Shown here piece by piece: positions 27,940 through 37,322 of a stretch of 64,000 bases of DNA (position 1 is the stretch's first letter; each line of letters begins with the position of its first letter). Under the pieces are notes generated by a model. It was not told the origin of the DNA. It did no database searches and saw nothing but the letters and a program-made list of their open reading frames with translations. The position numbers were made by a program, and so were the translations under genes. Source of the stretch: Sphingobacteriales bacterium UTBCD1 (lineage in GTDB: Bacteria; Bacteroidota; Bacteroidia; Chitinophagales; Chitinophagaceae); assembly GCA_002066995.1 (NCBI GenBank), contig MWTC01000038.1:27407-91406 (forward strand), in the 5' to 3' direction.

Positions 27940-28139
27940 CTGCAGCCTAACTAAACTTCAGGGATCAACTAATTAAATGTTATAGTGACAACCAGCGGAA
28001 CCAGGTAAGAATTTCTTTCTCCCTGTATTATTTTGTAGGAAACCATAAACCCGGAGGAAAATAAAACTCCAAAAAATGAGTTATACTATTTCCCGGTTTG
28101 ACTTTAGGGTAAACCTATATGCGTGTTCATTGGAAAAAT

Positions 28140-30170
28140 TTACCAGATCCTGATTCTTATACTGTCTGCACGGTACATTTTTTCTCCCGGCTGCACATTG
28201 AACTGGGTATAAAAAGGATCGAAGTTCATTATTGATCCGTTCACTCTCCAGATGGCAGGAGAATGAACATCCACATTGATTAACATCCTTTGAAATTCAG
28301 GTTTCATTTTAGAACGCCAGATCAAACCAAAAGATAACATGAACCTTTGTTCGGGAGTGAGCCCGTTAATTTTTACCGTATCCCTGCCCTGCTTTGTCAG
28401 CTTGAATGCATCAAACGCAATGGCCAATCCTCCTATATCAGCAATATTTTCTCCATTGGTTGCCGCACCATTCACATGCAGGCTGTCCAGCACAGTGAAA
28501 CTGTTGTACAGGTCAATCACTTTTTGCCCCAGCGCTTTGAATTTTTCATAATCTTCCGGTGCCCACCAGTTTTTTAGATTGCCGTCTTTATCATATTGAG
28601 CGCCCTGGTCATCAAAACCATGGGTCATTTCATGGCCAATGACCATTCCGATACCACCATAGTTGATGGCATCGTCCGCATTTTCATAAAAATATGGTGG
28701 TTGCAGGATGCCTGCGGGAAAAACAATTTCATTCATCGGCGGATTATAATACGCATCAACTGTAGGCGGAGTCATTCCCCATTCGGTACGGTCAACCGGT
28801 TTATCAATTTTGGCTTTCTGAAAATTGAATTCATCTTCATTCAGAGCAATGATGTTATTAAAGTAGCCTGACTTGTCAATGTTCACTTTACTGTAATCCC
28901 TCCATTTATCAGGATAGCCGATCTTTTTGGTAAAGGATGCTAATTTTTCTTTTGCTTTGGTCTTGGTGCTGTCACTCATCCAGTCGAGCTTATTGATGCG
29001 GGCGGCAAATGCTTTCTGCAGGTTTTCCACCAGCCCGAGCATTCTTTTCTTAGCAGATTCAGAAAAATATTTTTTTACATAAAGCTGACCCAGCGCTTCT
29101 CCTAACTGCATGTCCGTCCTGCTTACCATTCTTTCCCATCTTGGTTTCTGGCTTTGCTGGCCGGTCATCACTTTTGAGAAATCAAACTGTGCATTCACAA
29201 AATCACTGCTGAGTGCGGCTGAAAAACTGCGGATAGTGTGAAATGCCAAATAGTTCTTCCAGCGCTCCAATGGTGTTGACTGCAGCATTTGATTAACTTT
29301 TTCAAAGAAACCCGGTTGCCCTATATTAACACTATCGGTTTTAATGTTCAGGCTTGACAAAAATGTTCCCAATGCGAATACCGGCATTTTTTTATCGGCA
29401 GCAGCAACTGGAATCTTATTATAGTTTGCCTGAGGATCACGCACCTCCACCCTGGTCTTGTGTGATGCTGCCAGTTGCTTTTCAAAATTATAAACCGTCA
29501 GTGCATTTTTGACTGAGGTGGCAGAATCAGTTCCGGTTAGTTTAAATGTTCCCGAAATATAGGCAAGGTAAGCATCTGTTATTTGTTTTGATGCAGGATC
29601 GTTCCTGAAATAATAATCCCTGTCGGGCAATCCAAGCCCGCCCTGGTAAAAATTCAGAATATTATAACCGCTGTTTTTCTCATCGCTGCCTACATAACTA
29701 AAGAACAAGAGGTAAGAACCTTTCTGATACTGCTCCGCAACGAATGACATTATTTCCGAAGGGGATTTGATTGCATTAATGGTTTGCAGAAATGGTTTCA
29801 GGGGCTCATACCCTAACTTGTCAATAGCTGCAGAATCCATTCCGGATCTGTAGAAATCACCAACAAGTTGCTCCATGCTTCCTTTAGTATGATCACTCTT
29901 TGAAACATCTTCCAAAATACCATGTAAATCTTGCCTGGATTTCCGGGCAAGATCAAAAAATCCCCCGGCACCTGTTTCGGTTGCCGGTATCACTGCATTA
30001 GCTACCCACTTACCATTTACATAATCAAAAAAATCGTCGCCCGGTTTTATGGAAGAATCCATTCCGGTTCTTTCAATGAATCCGGATGTCTTTTGTTCGG
30101 AACCGGAGTTTTTACAGCTAAAAATAAAAATTGCAGCAAGTAAAATTGTGACAGGCAGTAATTGTCGCAT
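28140..30170 (-). CDS. M13-family (neprilysin-like) zinc metallopeptidase lipoprotein
   Basis: A 676-aa protein with a lipoprotein signal (AAIFIFSCKNS; C at about 19), so it is probably periplasmic or surface-anchored. The zinc site is H513-E-M-T-H517 (VIGHEMTHGFDDQGAQYD) with the third ligand E574 in ENIADIGG. NPPMNEIVFPAGILQPPYF upstream is the M13 substrate-cleft signature. Length is normal for bacterial PepO-type M13 enzymes, which cut peptides of limited size. It is monocistronic, converging on the preA end. Confidence 0.93.
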   Translation of the reverse strand: MRQLLPVTILLAAIFIFSCKNSGSEQKTSGFIERTGMDSSIKPGDDFFDYVNGKWVANAVIPATETGAGGFFDLARKSRQDLHGILEDVSKSDHTKGSMEQLVGDFYRSGMDSAAIDKLGYEPLKPFLQTINAIKSPSEIMSFVAEQYQKGSYLLFFSYVGSDEKNSGYNILNFYQGGLGLPDRDYYFRNDPASKQITDAYLAYISGTFKLTGTDSATSVKNALTVYNFEKQLAASHKTRVEVRDPQANYNKIPVAAADKKMPVFALGTFLSSLNIKTDSVNIGQPGFFEKVNQMLQSTPLERWKNYLAFHTIRSFSAALSSDFVNAQFDFSKVMTGQQSQKPRWERMVSRTDMQLGEALGQLYVKKYFSESAKKRMLGLVENLQKAFAARINKLDWMSDSTKTKAKEKLASFTKKIGYPDKWRDYSKVNIDKSGYFNNIIALNEDEFNFQKAKIDKPVDRTEWGMTPPTVDAYYNPPMNEIVFPAGILQPPYFYENADDAINYGGIGMVIGHEMTHGFDDQGAQYDKDGNLKNWWAPEDYEKFKALGQKVIDLYNSFTVLDSLHVNGAATNGENIADIGGLAIAFDAFKLTKQGRDTVKINGLTPEQRFMLSFGLIWRSKMKPEFQRMLINVDVHSPAIWRVNGSIMNFDPFYTQFNVQPGEKMYRADSIRIRIW

Positions 30171-30624
30171 CGCAGGTTGGGTTTTGGTAAATATAAGGAA
30201 ATCAGGGCAAGAATTTTTGTGAATTCCATAAATGGCAATTCCTTCACCGGCTCCTTATATCAGAAAAATATTCATAAACTGTCTTTTAAAATAAATTTCC
30301 TGAATGAATAAATTTTAATTGATATACGGTTTATGGTGAAATAAATTCCATAACAACAGCTCCTTTTCGAAAAACGGAATTTATTTTTTTTGACTGCTTC
30401 AGCGGGCAGGTTTTTAATATTCGCCTGATGCTATCGCTATAATCAATTGTTAATATGAAAACAACGAATCTGCATACTTGTTCTTCTAATGATACTGAAT
30501 CAGGTTCACATGAGACAAAGTACAGAAGCAAAAATTATTTTTTTAAACCCTGTAACCTTTTCATTCCTTACGAACTCCATTATAGTGTCGTCCGAAATTT
30601 ATAAATCAAATAAAATTAAAAATT
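30171..30624. other. Divergent intergenic region, 454 bp
   Basis: It separates the minus-strand M13 peptidase from the plus-strand DUF4142 gene and must hold both promoters. It is AT-rich. Small overlapping frames here (30331-30531, 30489-30728) show no domain. No repeat or RNA fold was recognised. Confidence 0.45.
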
Positions 30625-31167
30625 ATGAAAGCATTAAAATCACTTACAGGATGGGCATCAGGCCTTATGGCATGTGCTGTAATGTTATCTTCAACAGCTT
30701 CGGCACAGAATACGCCCCAATTAACTGACCCGGAAATTGCCTCCGTTGCAGTTACAGCAAACCAGATAGATGTAAACTATGGCAAGATCGCCCTTAGGAA
30801 AACAAAAAATGCAGAAGCAAGACAATTTGCTCAAACCATGATCAATGACCACCAAAACATTATTAAGCAGGCCGTTGCTTTAGCTAAAAAGTTAGGTGTC
30901 ACCCCTAAAACCAATGCAGTAACTCAGTCATTGCTGAAAGGTGAAAAAGAAGAAACTGCCAAACTTAACAAATTAAAAGGCGAAGCATTTGCAAAAGCAT
31001 ACATTGACAATGAAGTTGCTTACCATGAAGCTGTGATCAATTCTGTCAAAACTTTGCTGATACCGGAAACGCAAAATGCAGAGTTGAAGGATTTGCTGGT
31101 CAAAGTATCACCGTTACTGGACCACCACCTGGAAATGGCAAAAATGGCACAGGCAAAAATTAAATAG
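30625..31167 (+). CDS. DUF4142 (ferritin-like) exported protein
   Basis: A 180-aa protein with a signal peptide ending near STASAQ (residues about 1-27). The mature part is a helical DUF4142 domain: TDPEIASVAVTANQIDVNYG, ARQFAQTMINDHQN, then EVAYHEAVINSVKT and LDHHLEMAKMAQ, with histidines in the helix positions seen in ferritin-like bundles. Members are periplasmic and linked to stress; the activity is unknown. The cupredoxin gene starts 11 bp later, so the two are probably co-transcribed. Confidence 0.85.
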   Translation: MKALKSLTGWASGLMACAVMLSSTASAQNTPQLTDPEIASVAVTANQIDVNYGKIALRKTKNAEARQFAQTMINDHQNIIKQAVALAKKLGVTPKTNAVTQSLLKGEKEETAKLNKLKGEAFAKAYIDNEVAYHEAVINSVKTLLIPETQNAELKDLLVKVSPLLDHHLEMAKMAQAKIK

Positions 31168-31178
31168 GAGATCATAAA

Positions 31179-31550
31179 ATGAAAAAAAGGATTTTAACAG
31201 TAGCGGCTCTATCTATATTAGGCATAGCTATAGCGATGATAAGTTGTAACTCAAATAAAAGTAATAACAATGCGCAGCAAAAGAGTTCAGGGAGTACTTC
31301 AAAAGTTGATACGGTTATCATCAGCGGGATGCAGTTTCAACCTGCGCAGCTTACTGTCAGCACGGGCGATACGGTTATCTGGATCAATAAGGACATTGTT
31401 ACACACAACGTAACTGATTCTCTGAATGCCTGGACTTCGGGAAATATCGATATCGGGAACTCGTGGAAGTCGGCTCCTCAAAAGAGTTTCAATTACTTCT
31501 GCAGCATTCATCCCACTATGAAAGGATCCGTAACCGTGGTTAACAAGTAA
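31179..31550 (+). CDS. Cupredoxin lipoprotein
   Basis: A 123-aa lipoprotein (lipobox MISC, C23) with a plastocyanin/amicyanin-type blue-copper domain. Copper ligands are H77 (VTHNVTD), C109 (YFCSIHP), H112 and M115 (HPTMKG), a complete type 1 site. Residues 24-42 are a polar N/S/Q-rich linker. It probably shuttles electrons in the periplasm. The stop is followed by a strong terminator. Confidence 0.9.
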   Translation: MKKRILTVAALSILGIAIAMISCNSNKSNNNAQQKSSGSTSKVDTVIISGMQFQPAQLTVSTGDTVIWINKDIVTHNVTDSLNAWTSGNIDIGNSWKSAPQKSFNYFCSIHPTMKGSVTVVNK

Positions 31551-31585
31551 TGCAGTGTACCTCCTTTTCATTTTGATGTTCTTTG

Positions 31586-31622
31586 AAACTGCCCTCATAT
31601 CAGAGTTGAGGGCAGTTTTTTT
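31586..31622 (+). terminator. Rho-independent terminator after cupredoxin gene
   Basis: AAACTGCCCTCA pairs with TGAGGGCAGTTT around a short loop, followed by a run of T residues (stems 31586-31597 and 31607-31618). Confidence 0.88.
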
Positions 31623-31671
31623 GTAACTTGGCATTAAGATTCATTTTTGTTAACCATAGAAATCAGATGCC

Positions 31672-32349
31672 ATGGCTACATTAAATATCCCACAAGATAT
31701 TTCTGATACCGAAATTATAAGAAGAGTGCTGGCCGGTGAGATTGATTTGTATGCTGCTATTGTGAAGCGCTACAACAGTTATTTATTTAAGGTAGGGAAA
31801 TTGTATGGATACAATCATGATGATATTGAAGACCTGATGCAGGAGACTTATGTCAGCGCCTATACCCATTTAAAGGATTTTGAAGGGAGATCATCATTCA
31901 AAACATGGATCGTTCAGATAATGCTTCATCAATGCTACCATAAAAAGCATAAATTAAGTTTTCAAAAAGAAAAACCTGACTCGGAAAACCTGGAGGCTGA
32001 TGCCGAATCAGCGCCTGTCAAAAAAGTGTCGGACGGTGTCAGGGCGGTTCAGCAGCATGAATTGAGAGGAGTCATTGAAAACGCAATACTCAACCTGCCC
32101 GATGAATACCGGATGGTGTTTTCGTTAAGAGAAATTACAGGGCTTTCCACTCTGGAAACCGCAGCACTGCTGAGCATTACGGAAGATAATGCTAAAGTGC
32201 GTCTGAACCGTGCAAAAAAAATGCTGCAGGAAAAGATCGGGGAATCCTACACTGACTCTGAATTGTTTGAATTCAACCTCATCTATTGCGATGTAATGGT
32301 GGATCGGGTAATGAAAGCCATCAAAGAGCTAAAACAAACGTCTGCATAA
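31672..32349 (+). CDS. ECF-type sigma-70 factor
   Basis: A 225-aa RNA polymerase sigma factor with sigma2 (residues about 25-95: YNHDDIEDLMQETYVSAYTH, the core-binding helix) and sigma4 (about 140-195: NLPDEYRMVFSLREITGLST and a following helix-turn-helix). The linker between them and the C-terminal tail after about residue 200 (YCDVMVDRVMKAIKELKQTS) are longer than in minimal ECF factors. No anti-sigma gene lies beside it. The tail could be a regulatory extension; that is inference. Confidence 0.88.
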   Translation: MATLNIPQDISDTEIIRRVLAGEIDLYAAIVKRYNSYLFKVGKLYGYNHDDIEDLMQETYVSAYTHLKDFEGRSSFKTWIVQIMLHQCYHKKHKLSFQKEKPDSENLEADAESAPVKKVSDGVRAVQQHELRGVIENAILNLPDEYRMVFSLREITGLSTLETAALLSITEDNAKVRLNRAKKMLQEKIGESYTDSELFEFNLIYCDVMVDRVMKAIKELKQTSA

Positions 32350-32548
32350 CCTGAAAGCAGGTTTTCGGTCATAATTTTACGGATTTATTACTTTACTCAT
32401 TTTTGATTAGCATATTGAGTGGCTACTTTTGCCATAATCTTTTTATTAACGAATTGAAAAGAAGTCCTGCTGTTGATACGAAAATTTTCATCCCGGAATT
32501 TGTTCTGCTTTCCATTTCGATAGTACAATTCAATGCGGAGGATAATAT

Positions 32549-33001
32549 ATGACCTGGTATAAAGTGCTTGTATTGGTGCATGTTCTTTCCGCTATTTTAG
32601 GATTGGGACCGGGCTTTGTTATGATCTACATAGTAACAAGAGCAAAAAACATGACCGAACTGAGACATGCCTACCTGATCCGCAACAGGCTTCATATATT
32701 CGTCATGGTTGGCGGCACCCTATTACTTCTTACCGGGCTGGCAATGGGAACAATTAATACTTATTTGTTCGGGGCAAAGTGGTATAGCGCCAGCCTGATT
32801 TTATTTTTAATTGCCCTGGGTTTCGGGCCGGTCGTCCTGTCGCCAAGATCAAGGCCGATCAAAGCATTACTGAAAAAACATTCCGGGGACAATATACCGG
32901 GTGAATATTACAACCTTGCCAAAAAATTATTTTTCTACGAACGGATCGAAAATGTTTTATTCCTGGTCATCATTTTCCTGATGGTATTGAAGCCCTTTTA
33001 A
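32549..33001 (+). CDS. DUF2269-like membrane protein
   Basis: A 150-aa integral membrane protein with four predicted helices. The first, YKVLVLVHVLSAILGLGPGF, carries the histidine typical of DUF2269-type proteins; others are near 50-70, 78-98 and 130-148. A GGAGG word at 32537-32541, about 7 bases before the ATG, is a rare Shine-Dalgarno-like site for this window. Function unknown. Confidence 0.7.
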   Translation: MTWYKVLVLVHVLSAILGLGPGFVMIYIVTRAKNMTELRHAYLIRNRLHIFVMVGGTLLLLTGLAMGTINTYLFGAKWYSASLILFLIALGFGPVVLSPRSRPIKALLKKHSGDNIPGEYYNLAKKLFFYERIENVLFLVIIFLMVLKPF

Positions 33002-33044
33002 TTTCCTTATCTTTTCTGGCGCAAACTCACACAAAAAGAATTAA

Positions 33045-33052
33045 TAGCTTTG
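33045..33052 (+). promoter_or_regulatory. Bacteroidota -7 box TAGCTTTG before pncB
   Basis: TAGCTTTG matches TAnnTTTG and lies 44 bases before the pncB ATG. The -33 element is not evident. Confidence 0.35.
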
Positions 33053-33096
33053 CATGACCATTTAATGCTAATTTTTTCAACAGCTTCCGTATTGTA

Positions 33097-34272
33097 ATGA
33101 GCACAGCTTTAATTACCTCACTTTTAGACAATGACTTTTACAAATTCACCATGCAGCATGCGGTGGTCCGTTTATTTCCTTATGCACATGCCCGCTATCA
33201 ATTCATAAACCGGGGAAATCATCAGTACCCCGAAGGGCTTGCCGCTGCTCTGCGCAGTGCGATAGACGAAATGGCAGAATTAAAGCTTACACCTGATGAG
33301 AAAAAATTCCTGCAGGAAAAATGCCCATATCTTCCTCCCACTTACCTCGACTTTTTAAATGGATTCCGGTATAATCCTTCGGAAGTGAGCGTTGCCAGGA
33401 ATGGAAGTGAGCTCTCTGTCACCGTTGAAGGAAATTGGTACCGCACCATCTTATGGGAAGTGCCCCTGATGTCTTTGATCTGCGAATTGTATTATCGCTT
33501 GAACAATACCAAACGGCTTCCGGATGATAAAGTAAAGCAAATCGTAAAAGATAAAATTGAACATTATAAAAAGTCAGGAATCAAAGTGGCAGATTTCGGA
33601 ACAAGAAGAAGATACTCTTACCCGGTGCATAAAATGGTGGTGGAAACCCTGAAAGAATATGGCGGCAGCAGTTTCACCGGTACCAGCAATGTTTCTCTTG
33701 CCATGCAATTTGGAGTAAAGCCGATCGGGACCCACGCCCACGAATGGTTCATGTTCCATGCTGCCCGTTACGGATTTAAAATGTCCAATACACTGGCACT
33801 GGACAATTGGGTAGAAGTATATCGTGGTGATCTCGGAATTGCTTTATCAGACACCTATACCACACCCGTATTTTTTGAAAGCTTCGACCGCAAGTTTTCA
33901 AAACTGTTTGACGGGGTTCGTCACGACAGCGGCGATCCCATAGTTTTTGCAGAGCAAACGATCAGGCATTACAGATCTCTGGGAATAGATCCCCTGAGCA
34001 AGACCATCATTTTTTCTGACGGATTGACCCCTGAAAAAGTGGACCGCATTGTTGCTTACTGTAAAGGAAAAATAGGAATGTCATTTGGCATTGGCACCAA
34101 TTTCACCAATGATGTCGGTGTGCCTCCCATGAATATTGTGATCAAAATGACTGAAGCAAGACCGGAAGGAAAAGATTGGATCAGCGTGATCAAATTATCA
34201 GATGAACATGATAAGAATACCGGCAACACTGATATGATCAGGCTGGCAAAAAAGATACTGGGCATTGACTGA
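33097..34272 (+). CDS. pncB: Nicotinate phosphoribosyltransferase
   Basis: PncB makes nicotinate mononucleotide from nicotinate, PRPP and ATP in NAD salvage. The 391-aa protein has the N-terminal LLDNDFYKFTMQHAVVRLFP signature, FGTRRRYSYPVHKMV, the loop GTSNVSLAMQFGVKPIGTHA with HEWFM (the phospho-histidine region), and GVRHDSGDP with SFGIGTNFTND for PRPP binding. Length is typical of the PncB subgroup. Transcribed alone, it converges on the AhpD-like gene. Confidence 0.94.
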   Translation: MSTALITSLLDNDFYKFTMQHAVVRLFPYAHARYQFINRGNHQYPEGLAAALRSAIDEMAELKLTPDEKKFLQEKCPYLPPTYLDFLNGFRYNPSEVSVARNGSELSVTVEGNWYRTILWEVPLMSLICELYYRLNNTKRLPDDKVKQIVKDKIEHYKKSGIKVADFGTRRRYSYPVHKMVVETLKEYGGSSFTGTSNVSLAMQFGVKPIGTHAHEWFMFHAARYGFKMSNTLALDNWVEVYRGDLGIALSDTYTTPVFFESFDRKFSKLFDGVRHDSGDPIVFAEQTIRHYRSLGIDPLSKTIIFSDGLTPEKVDRIVAYCKGKIGMSFGIGTNFTNDVGVPPMNIVIKMTEARPEGKDWISVIKLSDEHDKNTGNTDMIRLAKKILGID

Positions 34273-34356
34273 AAGGAGCATTTTGTACTGATAATCCATT
34301 ATCTGAAAAACGGGCCCCATTGCAGCTACAGCTTTTGGTAAGTACAAAATAAAAAA

Positions 34357-34395
34357 TACCCGGTACTGGTATTCAAATCAGCGCCGGGTAATTTT
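34357..34395. terminator. Bidirectional terminator candidate
   Basis: TACCCGG (34357-34363) pairs with CCGGGTA (34384-34390) across a 20-base loop. ATTTTATT follows on the plus strand and an A-rich tract precedes it, so it could end both pncB and the convergent AhpD-like gene. Confidence 0.6.
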
Positions 34396-34428
34396 ATTAA
34401 CTACACGGTGTAGAGGCAACCATAAGTT

Positions 34429-34899
34429 TTATGCCATGACAGGTTCAGCTTTCAGATGCGATACATAACCCCCTACTTCAGAACGTAAGCCAACAGCCAA
34501 CCTGTTCCATCCATTAATAGCAACTATGGCAAATGTGAGTTCCATTATTTCTTTCGGAGAAAAATTTTTTTCCAATTCAGCATACACTTTATCGGGAGCT
34601 CCGGTCTGTGAGAGCAACGTCAGGGATTCAGTCCAGTCCAATGCTGCCCTTTCTTTCTTGGAATAAAAAGGAGCCTCTCTCCATGCTGCCAACACATGTA
34701 ATCTCTGAGGGTCCTCACCTATTGCCGTTGCATCTTTTGTATGCATATCCAGGCAATAAGCGCAGCCATTAATCTGTGATGCTCTTGTCACCACCAGCAT
34801 CATCAGCTTAGGATCCAGTTTACTCTGATTGACCACTTTCTGCAAGTTGATCATGGCATCATACCCTTGTGGCAAGGTCTTTCTTCCATCGAGTCTCAT
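34429..34899 (-). CDS. AhpD-like carboxymuconolactone decarboxylase family protein
   Basis: A 156-aa alkylhydroperoxidase-like protein with redox pair C46-AY-C49 and H53 (NGCAYCLDMHTKDA), the proton-relay arrangement of AhpD. The C-terminal ELTFAIVAINGWNRLAVGLR is also typical. Such proteins reduce peroxides using a dithiol partner, though many members have other roles. A paralogue with CAHC lies at the window end (63687). It is last in the minus-strand group with the ComA-like and PrpD genes, 80 bp from the former. Confidence 0.85.
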   Translation of the reverse strand: MRLDGRKTLPQGYDAMINLQKVVNQSKLDPKLMMLVVTRASQINGCAYCLDMHTKDATAIGEDPQRLHVLAAWREAPFYSKKERAALDWTESLTLLSQTGAPDKVYAELEKNFSPKEIMELTFAIVAINGWNRLAVGLRSEVGGYVSHLKAEPVMA

Positions 34900-34979
34900 A
34901 TAGAAAAAATTTAGTTATTAAAATTTCTGTTGTCTCCTGTATAACACAGATAGTTTTGGTTTGTTCGTTTTTCAATGAG

Positions 34980-35819
34980 TTATTTATATGTTACTATCCT
35001 GCCCCAAACATCATTGGTGCCCCAGATGCCTTCACGGGTGCATTCCAGCTGAACGACCTGGCTGTGATCCACAAACAGGTTTACTTCAGGCCCGTAATTT
35101 TTTATATACCATTTAAAAACCTTCGGATCGGCTGCTTCAAACATCACTTTCTCCAGTCCTATCGCATTGATGAATTTGGCAGGCACATCCACTCTCCAGG
35201 GATCGGCATTTTCCGTTACGCCTTCCGATTCCATCATGATCAGGTAAGCGCCTGCATCCACAAATCTTTTTGCCCTGCTGATGGCATATTCCACATCCTG
35301 AGTTCCTTCCTGTTTTAATTCAGAAGCTGATGTATCACCACCTGCGCCGAACTGGATGCCTACTTCCGGTTTCGCTTTCAATCCTGCTTTCTGCACATCT
35401 TCAATCACTCTTTGCCAGTCAGAAGTTGGAATGGAAATAAATCCCGTGGAAATTTCAATAATATCAAATCCCATCTCCTTGCATTCCCTGATATATTTTT
35501 TCACTGAGTCTTTTCCTTTGGTCAATACATATTCCATAAATCCTCCGGTGGACACCAGCACTCCGTATTTATGAGCCAGTTCATTCATCTCTTTTATTTT
35601 CTGAGGATTCATGAATGTGAATGAACCTCCTGCAAATTTGATGCTGTCCACATAGTTGCCGGACATTTCCAATATGTCTTTGAAATAACTCATTCCGAAA
35701 TTGGAATAATAAGCAGCCCTGATTTCTGTCATGCCCACTTTACGGGGTTTGGCAGGGCGGTCGTTGCGTTGCAACCATTCAAACGCAACCGGGTTGGTAA
35801 TAAAATCATTTTTAGCCAT
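34980..35819 (-). CDS. ComA-like phosphosulfolactate synthase family protein
   Basis: A 279-aa TIM-barrel protein of the phosphosulfolactate synthase family, which in methanogens joins sulfite to phosphoenolpyruvate. Seen: VDSIKFAGGSFTFMN, VLVSTGGFMEYVLTKG, FDIIEISTGFISIPT, KPEVGIQFGAGGDTSASEL and YLIMMESEGVTENADPW, covering the PEP and Mg sites. Bacterial homologues often have unassigned roles, and coenzyme M synthesis is not implied. It is 11 bp downstream of the PrpD gene, so the two are very likely one transcript. Confidence 0.8.
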   Translation of the reverse strand: MAKNDFITNPVAFEWLQRNDRPAKPRKVGMTEIRAAYYSNFGMSYFKDILEMSGNYVDSIKFAGGSFTFMNPQKIKEMNELAHKYGVLVSTGGFMEYVLTKGKDSVKKYIRECKEMGFDIIEISTGFISIPTSDWQRVIEDVQKAGLKAKPEVGIQFGAGGDTSASELKQEGTQDVEYAISRAKRFVDAGAYLIMMESEGVTENADPWRVDVPAKFINAIGLEKVMFEAADPKVFKWYIKNYGPEVNLFVDHSQVVQLECTREGIWGTNDVWGRIVTYK

Positions 35820-35830
35820 AATATTTTGTT

Positions 35831-37228
35831 TTAAATATGAATCAATCTTTTTATTGTTCCTTTTTTATTTCCCACTCCACTCAGCACTTCCATCAGTTCA
35901 CGCACACTGTGTTTCTCGATATTCTTTACCAGGTCAATGATCTTTTCCCTGGTCTTTTCATCAGTAAAAGGAGTTACCAATGAATTGAATTTGGCGATCA
36001 CTGTTTCCCAGGACGCCGGCCTTGTAACAAATCCTTCATAATCTTTCTTCTCAATGTGATATTGTTCGCCATTCTTCATATAAACCGTGATATCACAGGG
36101 CATTTCATTGGGGAACCGGTCTGAATATTCTTTCTTTTGATTCACTTCCACTTTCTGAAGAAGTTTTTGCACATCTTCTTTCACGATCCTTTCCGGAAGG
36201 TATTGTGCAGGTAAAACATTTCCATCGAGCAGCATCACCGATATCAGGTAAGGTAAACTGTGATCTGCCTCTTCCTTGGTCCTGATGTTTTTCTTCCCGC
36301 CTTCTTCTCCGCCACCGATAATATTGTATGCGACATCAAAAGTGTTCAGCACGATCTTCTCCACATCATTCACTTCAAAAGGATGTTCTCTGTGTAATTC
36401 CTGGACCCCTTCCAGCGTTGCCTGAGAGTGAATCTCTGCATTGTATTTCTTAATGATCGTTTTGGTAACCCTTTCCAGGTCTTCCTTATCCCAGTTGATC
36501 TCAAACTTGCCGGCAATCGAATCTTTGAATCCTTTGTTTCCTTCAAAAACTTCTTCAGGCCCCGTGATGCCGTGTTGGGCAAGAAAAGCAGAGTGAGTGG
36601 ATGTCCATCCTGTTGAAGGAAATGCCAGCCCTTTCCAGTGAGAAAGATTTCCTGTACGTGTCACCCGCAATGCATTGTAAGCCGTGCCTGCAATGGCAAT
36701 GGCGTTGGCAATTTTATTCTCATCAAGGCCCAAAGCATAAGCAGCGCCTGCTGCAGCTCCGTAAGAGCCCTGAACCGTATGGTCGAAACCTTTATCACGA
36801 ACCGGGGCCTCATCGCTTAAACGGCATTGCACCTGGTAAGCGATGGCCAATGCCGTTAAAAGATCTTTACCATTTTTATCTGCATATTCGGCAGCAGCCA
36901 GCATGCTTCCTATGTTATCCGAAGGATGGCAGGTTTCTTTCTTCGCCAGGTAACTGTCGTTAAAATCAAGATATCTTAACAGAGCTGAGTTGTAAAATGC
37001 GGCTCTGTCGGGAGCGGTCCTGCCTCCTCCTATCATGGTGGCCAGAGGATTGCCGCCGAATTCTTTGATCTGTTCTTTTATCATTCTTACCGGCTCACCC
37101 TTCAATGCACCGATGGCACAGGCGATGCCATCGAGCAAACGCAGCTTAAGCGCTGTGACTGCTGACTCGGATAGGTCGGCATAGCTGCGTAAGTGAACGA
37201 ACTTTGCTAATTTTTGAACTTCTGTCAT
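35831..37228 (-). CDS. MmgE/PrpD-family dehydratase or decarboxylase
   Basis: A 465-aa protein of the MmgE/PrpD family (2-methylcitrate dehydratase, cis-aconitate decarboxylase). The helical domain shows NSALLRYLDFNDSYLAKKET with CHPSDNIGSMLAAAEYA, the conserved DxN...H.SD signature, then VQGSYGAAAGAAYALGLDEN and HWKGLAFPSTG. No prpB or prpC is nearby, so methylcitrate metabolism is not supported by context. It pairs with the ComA-like gene 11 bp away and is preceded by a LysR gene. Confidence 0.87.
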   Translation of the reverse strand: MTEVQKLAKFVHLRSYADLSESAVTALKLRLLDGIACAIGALKGEPVRMIKEQIKEFGGNPLATMIGGGRTAPDRAAFYNSALLRYLDFNDSYLAKKETCHPSDNIGSMLAAAEYADKNGKDLLTALAIAYQVQCRLSDEAPVRDKGFDHTVQGSYGAAAGAAYALGLDENKIANAIAIAGTAYNALRVTRTGNLSHWKGLAFPSTGWTSTHSAFLAQHGITGPEEVFEGNKGFKDSIAGKFEINWDKEDLERVTKTIIKKYNAEIHSQATLEGVQELHREHPFEVNDVEKIVLNTFDVAYNIIGGGEEGGKKNIRTKEEADHSLPYLISVMLLDGNVLPAQYLPERIVKEDVQKLLQKVEVNQKKEYSDRFPNEMPCDITVYMKNGEQYHIEKKDYEGFVTRPASWETVIAKFNSLVTPFTDEKTREKIIDLVKNIEKHSVRELMEVLSGVGNKKGTIKRLIHI

Positions 37229-37322
37229 GGTATTTTTTTTAATAGGGCAAAGTTATCCTCCTAATCAGCCGGAGTCAATGTGGCAAAGGCGATAAGATAT
37301 ATGGGCAAAAGCGATTGATCTT